A stretch of DNA of 7,281 bases, taken from positions 1 to 7,281 of the forward strand of contig JAQWQN010000112.1 in NCBI GenBank assembly GCA_029244465.1. Direction: 5' to 3'. The notes below the pieces were generated by a model. The model was given only the letters and a program-made list of their open reading frames with translations. It was not told where the DNA came from and did not search any database. Below, piece after piece: positions 1 to 6,228 of this stretch. Made by a program: the position numbers and the translations under genes. The first letter of the stretch is position 1; every line of letters begins with the position of its first letter. This stretch comes from Pseudomonadales bacterium. GTDB lineage: Bacteria; Pseudomonadota; Gammaproteobacteria; Pseudomonadales; Azotimanducaceae.

Positions 1-346
1 ATTTCTCTATCTCACAGCAGATTCAGGTCCGTTCGTGGTCTTGTCATCTCTCATGCTGCTGCTTGCCGTCCTTACCAATGTAGTCTCTAACAATGCTGCG
101 GCCGTTATTGGCACGCCAATTGGTATTGGGATTGCAAACGGTTTGATGCTGCCACCTGAACCCTTCATTCTTGCCGTTCTATTCGGTGCAAACATGAGTT
201 ATGCAACACCAATGGCCTACAAAACCAACCTTCTTGTCATGAGTGCGGGCAACTACACATTCGCAGAATTTGTCAAGGTTGGTACGCCGCTGACAATCCT
301 TATGTGGGTCACCCTTTCTTGTGTCTTAAACGCGATGTACTTGTAA
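1..346 (+). CDS. SLC13/DASS-type anion permease, C-terminal part (5' truncated by window)
   Basis: This is the last 114 residues of an inner-membrane permease; the reading frame enters at base 2 and ends at TAA 344-346. Its most recognisable segments are SNNAAAV (from about base 86), GANMSYATP and YKTNLLVMSAGNY (about bases 185-250), followed by a final hydrophobic helix. In the SLC13/DASS family (sodium-coupled sulfate, dicarboxylate or citrate carriers) an SNT/SNN motif of this kind, followed by a second Gly/Thr/Pro/Asn-rich hairpin, forms the second half of the sodium and substrate site. The fragment is almost wholly hydrophobic, as expected for the last three or so membrane segments. Substrate cannot be decided from this end of the protein. 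The overlapping sulfatase downstream makes sulfate or a sulfated/organic anion a reasonable guess, which is inference. The family assignment is fairly secure. Confidence 0.85.
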   Translation, partial: FLYLTADSGPFVVLSSLMLLLAVLTNVVSNNAAAVIGTPIGIGIANGLMLPPEPFILAVLFGANMSYATPMAYKTNLLVMSAGNYTFAEFVKVGTPLTILMWVTLSCVLNAMYL

Positions 347-2013
347 TGCCTTTGCTCAGCGCCTTATTTTTCATCGCGTGCGCTGTCTGCCCTGCTTTGG
401 CCGCAGCGGCGCAAGCGAGCAAACCACCAAACATCCTGATTTTAATGGCCGAAGACCTGAGTCCGCGGATTGGCGCCTATGGCGACAAAATTGCCAATAC
501 GCCTAATATCGATCTGCTCGCCAAACGTAGTGTGCGTTTCACCCACGCGTTTACCACGGCAGGGGTCTGCGCCCCGAGTCGAGCCGCATTAATGACCGGA
601 CAACACCAAATAAGTTTCGGTGGACAACACATGCGGACCTCGACAGCACCGTTGGGATTCTACCTCGCTCAGCCAAGCGCTGAGGTGCGGGCGTTCCCAG
701 AGATTCTGAGAGCCAACGGTTACTTTACGTTTACTGATCGAAAGCTCGACTACCAGTTCAGCGGGATTCGCGCAGGTTCAGGACCATTCACAATTTGGGA
801 CCGCGATGGTGCTGGCGATACAGCGTGGCGCGAACGTGGCCAAGGACAGCCTTTTTTCGGCTTGATCAACTTCATCGAAACGCATGAGAGCGGTGTCATG
901 CGACAAAACGGTCCCGCTCACTCAACGAGCCACGCTGCATCGCAAAAAATGCGGGCTGCCATCACCGCACGTCGAAAACGCATCACCAACCCTGAAGAGG
1001 TACGCCTGCCTCCTTATCTGCCAGATTTGTCTGAAGTGCGCTCAGATCTCGCCCGCCACTACGATAATATTCACCTGATGGATCGGCGTGTGGGTAAGAT
1101 TTTGCAGGCTCTCAAGGGCGATGGTCTGCTGGAAAATACGATCGTCGTTTGGACCACCGACCATGGTGACGGTTTACCGAGGAGCAAACGAGAGCTATAC
1201 GATTCAGGGACAAAAGTGCCGTTACTGATCGCTTATCCACCCTCGCTCCAAGACAAGTATCACGCAAGGCTCAACCAAGAAGACCCAAGGCTTGTCAGTT
1301 TCGTAGACCTCGCACCCACGGTATTGACCTGGGCTGGTCTGAGCCCACCTATCTGGTTACATGGTATGCCACTGACAACCAGTAATCGCTCTTACGTTTA
1401 TGCAAGCAGAGATCGAATTGATGAAGTCCTAGATCGTCAGCGCGCCATACGCTCAAAACAATTCCGCTATATACGTTCATGGTATCCGGACGTCGCAGGC
1501 GGTCATCTGCTCAGCTACCGAGACAATTTAGAGATGGTACGCGCCTGGCGAGCGGCTTACATGGCAGCCACCCTGACCGAACAGCAAGCAAAATGGTTTG
1601 AAGCCGTGGGCAGCGAACAACTATACGATCTTGCCGCGGATCCGCATGAACTCAATAACCTAGCAAACACGCCTGACTATCAAAAAACCAAGGCGCTATT
1701 GAGACGCGAGTTAGAGCAATTTTTAGACCGTGTTGGCGATACCAGCGCCATGCCAGAATCCAACTTGCGCGCACGGTTGCTACAGAACGGGCAATTGCGA
1801 CCGACACCGGCCCCCGAAATCTCCCACAAAAATGGTTTTCTAACGTTCTCAAGCCCGATCGGTGCTTCAATAGGCTATCGTACCGCCGGGCAAACACACT
1901 GGTCCTTATATCACGAGCCAATACCGCTAAAAGACCAGCCTATCGAAGCAAAATCCATCCGTTACGGCTGGCTCGAGAGCCCTGTCGTCAGTCATCGTCC
2001 CTGGGGCGACTAA
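346..2013 (+). CDS. Exported type I sulfatase (formylglycine-dependent, S1 family)
   Basis: A 555-residue arylsulfatase-superfamily hydrolase that should cleave sulfate esters or sulfamates outside the cytoplasm. The maturation signature CAPSRAALMTG lies at residues 75-85; C75 would be oxidised to formylglycine by an FGE or anSME enzyme encoded elsewhere. Metal and active-site residues are visible: E36-D37 in LMAEDLSP, D272-H273 in TTDHGDG, and K281-R282. The N-terminus is hydrophobic with an Ala-rich stretch (ALAAAAQA, about 17-24) suited to signal peptidase I, so a periplasmic or secreted location is likely. The start ATG overlaps the permease stop (TAATG), implying translational coupling; no strong SD is visible. 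An in-frame GTG at 304 would add 14 residues including Lys-Arg and would give the signal peptide the positive n-region it otherwise lacks, so it remains possible. The first metal ligand is Glu rather than the usual Asp, as in some heparan-N-sulfatase-like bacterial sulfatases. Substrate is unknown; length is normal for the family. Confidence 0.93.
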   Translation: MPLLSALFFIACAVCPALAAAAQASKPPNILILMAEDLSPRIGAYGDKIANTPNIDLLAKRSVRFTHAFTTAGVCAPSRAALMTGQHQISFGGQHMRTSTAPLGFYLAQPSAEVRAFPEILRANGYFTFTDRKLDYQFSGIRAGSGPFTIWDRDGAGDTAWRERGQGQPFFGLINFIETHESGVMRQNGPAHSTSHAASQKMRAAITARRKRITNPEEVRLPPYLPDLSEVRSDLARHYDNIHLMDRRVGKILQALKGDGLLENTIVVWTTDHGDGLPRSKRELYDSGTKVPLLIAYPPSLQDKYHARLNQEDPRLVSFVDLAPTVLTWAGLSPPIWLHGMPLTTSNRSYVYASRDRIDEVLDRQRAIRSKQFRYIRSWYPDVAGGHLLSYRDNLEMVRAWRAAYMAATLTEQQAKWFEAVGSEQLYDLAADPHELNNLANTPDYQKTKALLRRELEQFLDRVGDTSAMPESNLRARLLQNGQLRPTPAPEISHKNGFLTFSSPIGASIGYRTAGQTHWSLYHEPIPLKDQPIEAKSIRYGWLESPVVSHRPWGD

Positions 2014-2046
2014 GTGAATTGATACAAAAGCGAACTAAATGTTGCT

Positions 2047-2081
2047 GATCTTCCAGATCGATCCTTATTCAACGCTATAAT
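2047..2081 (+). promoter_or_regulatory. Putative promoter with palindrome at the -35 position
   Basis: A perfect -10 hexamer TATAAT sits at 2076-2081, 26 nt before the start codon of the downstream small gene. No good -35 hexamer is found at 16-18 nt spacing. Instead the perfect inverted repeat GATCT-TCC-AGATC (2047-2059) occupies that place, which would suit activator binding. A second inverted repeat, CTTATT (2064-2069) with AATAAG (2079-2084), overlaps the -10. The short distances make chance plausible, so this is a tentative call. Confidence 0.35.
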
Positions 2082-2095
2082 AAGCATCCAAAGAC

Positions 2096-2099
2096 GGAG
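2096..2099 (+). promoter_or_regulatory. Ribosome binding site fixing the start at 2108
   Basis: GGAG at 2096-2099, followed by 8 nt before ATG 2108-2110. This is a well-spaced Shine-Dalgarno sequence and is the main support for an independent start for the Cys/Arg-rich gene. Confidence 0.7.
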
Positions 2100-2107
2100 T
2101 AACGCGC

Positions 2108-2566
2108 ATGGGCTGGTTAGACCGCTTAAGCGGAAAACTGTTTGGACGAGCGCAAGGGAATGCGGGTTCAAAACAGCAGAAATCGCACAGCTATCACGAA
2201 AAAGCCGCGGCAAGACGACTGGCCACGTACAACAAGGCATCGGTTAGCCCACGGTCAGGTGGCGCACATCGGTCTGTTAATCCACTGAAGCATGACTCAC
2301 GTACTTTTATGGGGGTCGTCATTCGTAGCGCTGAGGGCTGTTGTAAGGCTGCCGAACGCAACGGTGGACAAAAATTTTTGGCAGCACATGCGCCACAATT
2401 GCCGCTCGGCACGTGCGATAGACCGCAGCAGTGTCGCTGTCGCTATAAGCACCTGAACGATCGTCGCCAGGAATCACGTCGCGATGAGGACAACGGTATT
2501 CCCAGGCAAGCCTATTATGGCGAAGACCGTCGTTATCGCCGCAAGGGTCGCCGACAGTTAGCGTAA
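2108..2566 (+). CDS. Conserved-looking basic protein with Cys/His cluster, function unknown
   Basis: A 152-residue protein I cannot assign a function. The N-terminus (MGWLDRLSGKLFGRA) could form a short amphipathic helix. Residues 15-65 are Ser/Lys/Arg/His-rich and probably disordered. The C-terminal half looks like the conserved part: a CC pair at 78-79 in an Ala/Arg helix, then C103, C109, C111 and H115 within GTCDRPQQCRCRYKHLNDRR, and a strongly basic tail from about 120 (RRDEDNG, YYGEDRRYRRKGRR). The C-x5-C-x-C-x3-H spacing together with C78/C79 could hold a metal, perhaps Zn or an Fe-S cluster; that is inference. Similar small proteins with a C-terminal CxCRYxHxxDRR pattern seem familiar to me from gammaproteobacterial genomes, but I cannot name a family with certainty. 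It has its own SD and a -10 box, lies 94 nt after the sulfatase, and is convergent with the dehydrogenase operon (55 nt gap). High net positive charge would suit nucleic acid or membrane contact. Confidence 0.8.
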   Translation: MGWLDRLSGKLFGRAQGNAGSKQQKSHSYHEKAAARRLATYNKASVSPRSGGAHRSVNPLKHDSRTFMGVVIRSAEGCCKAAERNGGQKFLAAHAPQLPLGTCDRPQQCRCRYKHLNDRRQESRRDEDNGIPRQAYYGEDRRYRRKGRRQLA

Positions 2567-2621
2567 GTACGCGACGTGCGGTTAGGCTTGATTGCGATGG
2601 TGTCGCTCTAACTGATAAAAC

Positions 2622-3494
2622 TTAGTCCAAACGAGTAATCTGCGGCGCTTCGCCAGTACTGCCTTTTGTCACACCGACGACCCGTGAATCCCTGGCAGAC
2701 CCTTTTGGAAAGCGACGCGAGAGCTCCGGTCCTGCCGCGGTTAGCCCACCGTCGACGACGATGTGCTCACCCGTGACAAACCGAGAATCTTCAGAGGCAA
2801 GAAATAGCGCCGCGCCCGCGATGTGCTCGCCATCGCCGAATTCCGGCCATGGTTGCGACGTCGCAAAGTTCTCCTGCGTTTTTGCTACCCGATCGCGACT
2901 CACTGCGGCTAGCGGGGTGGCAATAAATCCCGGGCAGATTGCGTTGACCCGGATTTTTTCCGGCGCAAGCTCAACCGCCGCTGATTTCGACAGGCTGATC
3001 ACCGCTGCCTTTGCGGCAGAATAGATCATTGGTCCGGCATCGCCACTCAATCCAGCGATCGAAGCTGTATTGATAATCGATCCACCCTCGCCCTGCGCAA
3101 TCATCTGCCGCGCGGCATGCTTAATCCCTAGAAACACCCCCTTGGCAAGCACGTCCATGGTGTAGTCCCAGGAATCAACCGTCGTCTCGGTCAGTGGACC
3201 GATCGCACCGCCCACCCCTGCATTGTTAAAGACGATATCGATGCGTCCAAACGCGTCTCGCGCGCAATCCATCATCGCAACGATATCGTCCTCTTGCGCA
3301 ACATCCACTTTGACGAATCTCACTTGATCTACAAACCCTCGATCAACAGCCTCCGCCACGGTTTCCTCACCGGTCTGCTCGTTGAAATCGGCAATAACGA
3401 CTTTCGCCCCTTCGCCCAAAAACTTGTGGACCGTCGACTTGCCCATGCCACTTGCACCACCGGTGACTATGGCCACCCTATTTTCTAATCGCAT
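2622..3494 (-). CDS. Short-chain dehydrogenase/reductase (classical SDR), second gene of operon
   Basis: A 290-residue cytoplasmic oxidoreductase of the classical SDR family, which interconverts alcohols and ketones using NAD(P). All family hallmarks are present: the TGGASGMG dinucleotide-binding loop at 11-18, D36 at the end of the second strand (favouring NAD over NADP), NNAG at 90-93, catalytic S145, Y158 and K162 (YSAAK), and the CPG motif at 187-189. The sequence after the usual DGG ending (248-250) carries about 40 additional residues rich in Arg, Gly and Ser, so the protein is longer than the usual 250 or so. The start is supported by GGGAGAGG (3499-3506 on this strand), a few bases upstream. 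It lies 56 nt downstream of a second SDR gene in the same direction and is probably co-transcribed with it. Substrate is not predictable; annotations such as 3-oxoacyl-ACP reductase or hydroxysteroid dehydrogenase would be guesses. Confidence 0.92.
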   Translation of the reverse strand: MRLENRVAIVTGGASGMGKSTVHKFLGEGAKVVIADFNEQTGEETVAEAVDRGFVDQVRFVKVDVAQEDDIVAMMDCARDAFGRIDIVFNNAGVGGAIGPLTETTVDSWDYTMDVLAKGVFLGIKHAARQMIAQGEGGSIINTASIAGLSGDAGPMIYSAAKAAVISLSKSAAVELAPEKIRVNAICPGFIATPLAAVSRDRVAKTQENFATSQPWPEFGDGEHIAGAALFLASEDSRFVTGEHIVVDGGLTAAGPELSRRFPKGSARDSRVVGVTKGSTGEAPQITRLD

Positions 3495-3498
3495 TAAG

Positions 3499-3506
3499 CC
3501 TCTCCC
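3499..3506 (-). promoter_or_regulatory. Ribosome binding site for the downstream SDR gene
   Basis: On the minus strand this reads GGGAGAGG, ending 4 nt before ATG (3494-3492). It is a strong purine-rich SD inside the 56-nt gap between the two SDR genes, so the second gene can be initiated independently on a shared message. Confidence 0.65.
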
Positions 3507-3550
3507 ACGCTAAAAAAGTACAGGTTAGCATGCACTCGTTTCGCAAACAG

Positions 3551-4378
3551 CTAGTGCTGCACGACAGAACCACCGTCAACGTTGTAAGACTGGCCAGTGA
3601 TCCAGCTTCCTTGATCAGAGCACATGAACGCGGCCATGTAGGCAATGTCCTCACCGATACCAGCGCGCCCCAGCGGGATCGTCTTGAGCATGGCATCCCA
3701 CCGTTCACCACGGCCAATCTCATCCATCCTGTAGGTATCGATGATGCCAGGACAGATAGCGTTTACTCGAACGTTGTGGCGTCCAATTTCTCGTGCCATG
3801 GAAGCTGACAGGGCTTGGATCGCCGACTTGGACGCTGCATACGCCGCCGTATTGGGCGGCAGGGCTTTACCCGCGATGGAGGAAATATTGATAATCGCAC
3901 CACCCTCTCCTTGCTCGACCAATGCCTGCCCGAAAGCCCGGCTCATATAGAACGTCCCATTCAGATTGACGTTCATGACCTTGTGCCAATCTTCAATGGC
4001 CAGTTCAACAACCGGCACCCGATCCGAGCCGCGCGCAGCGCCTGCATTGTTAATCACAAAATCGACCCGACCAAATCGCTCGAGCGTGCTGGCCACTAAA
4101 CTTGAGACTGCTTCTGGGTCGGTGACATTGCTCACCACTTCTAACGCTTGTGCACCCGCGGACCGCACTTCTTCAGCGACCGACGCGATATCTCGCCATC
4201 CGGCCTCTTGCTCATCTTCAGGATAATCTTCAGCGTCACGCCCTGTCCCCGTTAACACGACGTTACATCCAGCTTTGGCAAGTTCTACTGCGATTGGACG
4301 CCCGATGCTGCGCATTCGCCCCGCGCCAGTGACCACTGCCACCTTGCCACTTAATCCAGATAGAACGAGATCAGCCAT
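3551..4378 (-). CDS. Short-chain dehydrogenase/reductase, first gene of operon
   Basis: A 275-residue SDR-family oxidoreductase. The cofactor loop is a variant, TGAGRMRSIGR at 17-27, longer than the standard TGxxxGxG. NNAG is at 110-113, the catalytic Ser is S167 in INISSIAG, and the YAASK motif gives Y180 and K184; NAICPG at 206-211 and the NVDGG ending at 266-270 are also typical. After strand 2 there is an acidic insertion (around 49-62, containing DAEDYPEDEQ) before the next helix. The absence of an acidic residue right at the end of strand 2 (TGTGR) leaves NADP use open. I chose ATG 4378 over an in-frame TTG at 4390 because a GGAGG lies 5 nt upstream of the ATG and would be inside the longer reading. 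It is divergent from the alpha/beta hydrolase and leads the two-SDR operon. Substrate is unknown. Confidence 0.92.
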   Translation of the reverse strand: MADLVLSGLSGKVAVVTGAGRMRSIGRPIAVELAKAGCNVVLTGTGRDAEDYPEDEQEAGWRDIASVAEEVRSAGAQALEVVSNVTDPEAVSSLVASTLERFGRVDFVINNAGAARGSDRVPVVELAIEDWHKVMNVNLNGTFYMSRAFGQALVEQGEGGAIINISSIAGKALPPNTAAYAASKSAIQALSASMAREIGRHNVRVNAICPGIIDTYRMDEIGRGERWDAMLKTIPLGRAGIGEDIAYMAAFMCSDQGSWITGQSYNVDGGSVVQH

Positions 4379-4534
4379 ATCATCCTCCAAACAGCTATGT
4401 ATAAAATAATTGAATTGCTGCTGCGATCATCTACTCGCCCATCGTGTAAGGCAAACTGAAGCAAACGAGAACGCAGCAAGACTAACGCTCCGATTGAAAA
4501 ATCAGGTTCGGCTTACTGAGATTGGAAGAAAATT
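4379..4534 (+). other. Divergent intergenic region between SDR operon and hydrolase
   Basis: This 156-nt stretch must hold the promoters for both directions. Reading the minus strand there is an AT-rich patch around 4395-4412 with TATACA that could serve as a -10 for the SDR operon. On the plus strand TTGAAA at about 4494-4499 could be a -35 for the hydrolase, but the matching -10 (TGAGAT) is poor. I see no clear operator palindrome, RNA gene or extra reading frame. Confidence 0.4.
4384..4388 (-). promoter_or_regulatory. Ribosome binding site deciding the start at 4378
   Basis: Minus-strand GGAGG, 5 nt before ATG 4378-4376. It overlaps the codons that would follow the alternative TTG start at 4390, so the shorter product is favoured. 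Confidence 0.75.
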
Positions 4535-5650
4535 ATGTCCCGAGTTGAACGTGAGTTCGTTTCCTTAACATCGGCTACCAGTACTCGCAACGGTGCCGGC
4601 TTCAATCCATGTCAAGGGCTCTACTGTCGCCCAACCTCGAGCCCGCCAACCACGGTGTTTATTGCGACCCATTACAACGTTGATTTCAGCGAACACTACC
4701 TCGGTCAATATCTTGCAGAACGCGGGTTTGGGTTTTTAGGCTGGAATACGCGATTTCGAGGCAACGAAGCCTATTTCATCCTTGAACATGCACTGATCGA
4801 CATTGGTGCGGGCGTCAGCTGGCTCAAAGCGCAACCTGACGTCGAGAACATCATTCTTATCGGTAATTCTGGAGGCGGGTCGCTCATGGCAGCGTATCAA
4901 TCACAGGCGGCCAACCCGAACATCTCGCCGACGTATGACCTAAAACTTCCCGATGCTTGTTTGGATCTACCAGCTGCAGATGCCTACATATCGCTCAACG
5001 CTCACGGCGGTCGACCGGAGGTCCTCACGGCCTGGATGGACCCATCGGTTGTCGACGAAGCAGATCCAACGAGCGTAGATGACGCCATTAACATGTTTAA
5101 CCCAGAGCACGGGCCACCCTATTCGACTGAATTCATCAAAACCTACCGAACTGCACAACGCGCCCGGAATGAGCGCATTACCGATTGGGCTCTGACTGAG
5201 CTCGAACGTCTGAAACGCATCAATTGGTCTGATCGTCCGTTTCTGATGTGTCGTACCTGGGCAGATCTTCGATTGATGGATGGCAGTATCGATCCATCCG
5301 ATCGACCGGTCGGCGTGTGTTACGCCGGAGATCCCAAACGTGCCAATTTTTCTCCACGTGGTATCGGCTTAACCAACACGTTGCGAACGTGGCTTTCTAT
5401 GTGGAGCTTGCGCACGTCCGAGTGCCAGGGCGCAAAGCATCTTGCGAACTGCCACATCCCGAGCCTGGTGATTCAATCCATGAGTGACACAGGAGTCTTT
5501 CCAAGTGACGCCGAACAAATATTTGCGGCCATCGGCAGCCACGATAAAAAGTTGGCCTTCATTGCGGGCGATCACTACTTAACGGCGCCAGCTAACGCAC
5601 GTGATGCAGTCAGCGATCTCATCGTCGCCTGGACGAAATCCAAAGTTTAG
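4535..5650 (+). CDS. Alpha/beta-hydrolase fold enzyme, probable esterase or lactonase
   Basis: A 371-residue serine hydrolase without a signal peptide, so cytoplasmic. The order of elements fits the alpha/beta-hydrolase fold: a core strand and oxyanion region at 41-48 (VFIATHYN), the nucleophile elbow GNSGG at 110-114 with S112, a long mostly helical cap insertion from about 125 to 305, a likely catalytic acid D318 in SMSDTG (D325 is an alternative), and H347 in AGDHYL. The cap contains several Cys (142, 239, 262, 297, 306) and a Tyr/Trp-rich face that would shape the substrate pocket. The start ATG follows GGAAG (4524-4528) with 6 nt spacing. It is transcribed divergently from two SDR genes, suggesting a shared pathway in which an ester or similar bond is hydrolysed and an alcohol or ketone is oxidised or reduced. 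That link, and the substrate class, are inference. The stop codon lies only 9 nt from that of the convergent neighbour. Confidence 0.88.
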   Translation: MSRVEREFVSLTSATSTRNGAGFNPCQGLYCRPTSSPPTTVFIATHYNVDFSEHYLGQYLAERGFGFLGWNTRFRGNEAYFILEHALIDIGAGVSWLKAQPDVENIILIGNSGGGSLMAAYQSQAANPNISPTYDLKLPDACLDLPAADAYISLNAHGGRPEVLTAWMDPSVVDEADPTSVDDAINMFNPEHGPPYSTEFIKTYRTAQRARNERITDWALTELERLKRINWSDRPFLMCRTWADLRLMDGSIDPSDRPVGVCYAGDPKRANFSPRGIGLTNTLRTWLSMWSLRTSECQGAKHLANCHIPSLVIQSMSDTGVFPSDAEQIFAAIGSHDKKLAFIAGDHYLTAPANARDAVSDLIVAWTKSKV

Positions 5651-5659
5651 ATTTCGGCG

Positions 5660-6226
5660 CTATCGGCCTAGCCCATAAAACTCATCATTAGGTCGCATCG
5701 CAGTGAAATTTGCCATTCGATTGGACAGCGCGAAGAACGCCGCAACCGCACCAATGTCCCAAACATCATCAAGCGAGAACCCGGCTTCAAGTAACTGGTC
5801 GATATGGACTTGTTCAACTGAAGCACTGTCTTGACTGACACGCACCGCAAAATCCAACATCTGTCTTTGTCGACCATCGAGGTCGGCTTTTAAGTAATTA
5901 ATCGCAATCTGATCCGCCAGCAACGGGTTCTTGGCACGAATCCGCAAAATCGCACCATGCGCGATGACGCAGTAGTGGCAACTGTTCATCGCCGAGGTCG
6001 CGACCACAATCATCTCTCTTTCGGCTTTGCTCAAGCCGCTGTCCTTTTCCATCAACGCATCGTGATAGGCAAAAAACGCACGAAACTCATCTGGTCTTGC
6101 GGCAAGAACCAAGAAGACATTTGGGATAAAGCCAGACTTCGCCTGAACAGCCTCAACCCGCGACCGAATGTCATCAGGCATCTCGTCTAGCGCGGGCACC
6201 GGGAATCTTGATATCGCATCCCTCAT
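5660..6226 (-). CDS. AhpD-like / carboxymuconolactone-decarboxylase-family protein (peroxidase-related)
   Basis: A 188-residue, all-helical protein of the CMD/AhpD superfamily, matching the 'uncharacterised peroxidase-related enzyme' type. The redox motif is C83-H-Y-C86 followed by H90 (SCHYCVIAHG), with E71 upstream, which is the usual AhpD-like proton-relay layout. The N-terminal part (FPVPALDEMP, then SGFIPNVF at about 31-38) and the C-terminal NRMANFTAMRPNDEFYGLGR are typical of this subgroup. Proteins with this centre reduce peroxides through a dithiol and can couple to other thiol partners; the actual substrate here is unknown. No signal peptide is seen, so it acts in the cytoplasm. Its ATG comes 2 nt after the TAG of the phosphatase gene and has no strong SD of its own, so it is probably translated by reinitiation as the second gene of that operon. 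It converges on the hydrolase with 9 nt between stops. Confidence 0.88.
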   Translation of the reverse strand: MRDAISRFPVPALDEMPDDIRSRVEAVQAKSGFIPNVFLVLAARPDEFRAFFAYHDALMEKDSGLSKAEREMIVVATSAMNSCHYCVIAHGAILRIRAKNPLLADQIAINYLKADLDGRQRQMLDFAVRVSQDSASVEQVHIDQLLEAGFSLDDVWDIGAVAAFFALSNRMANFTAMRPNDEFYGLGR

Positions 6227-6228
6227 CG

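Noticed and set aside
346..405. Lipoprotein signal (Cys at residues 12 and 15 of the sulfatase)
   Set aside because: The residues before the Cys do not give a lipobox (no Leu at -3 with small residues at -1 for either Cys); the Ala-rich signal peptidase I site fits better.
884..1078. Alternative-frame reading frame inside the sulfatase gene
   Set aside because: It lies wholly within a well-supported gene, has no SD and shows no domain-like sequence; other such overlapping frames across the window were dismissed likewise.
2581..2612. Possible terminator hairpin between convergent genes (GTTAG...CTAAC enclosing GCGA...TCGC)
   Set aside because: The stems are 4-5 bp, the arms are offset by a large bulge, and no T-run follows on either strand, so it is not a convincing intrinsic terminator.
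3294..4332. Several plus-strand reading frames opposite the two SDR genes
   Set aside because: They are antisense to clear SDR genes with full catalytic motifs, and are Arg/Ser/Pro-rich as expected for frame shadows.
4379..4390. In-frame TTG at 4390 as the start of the upstream SDR
   Set aside because: It would place the GGAGG ribosome binding site inside the coding sequence; ATG 4378 has this site at proper spacing and gives a normal SDR N-terminus.
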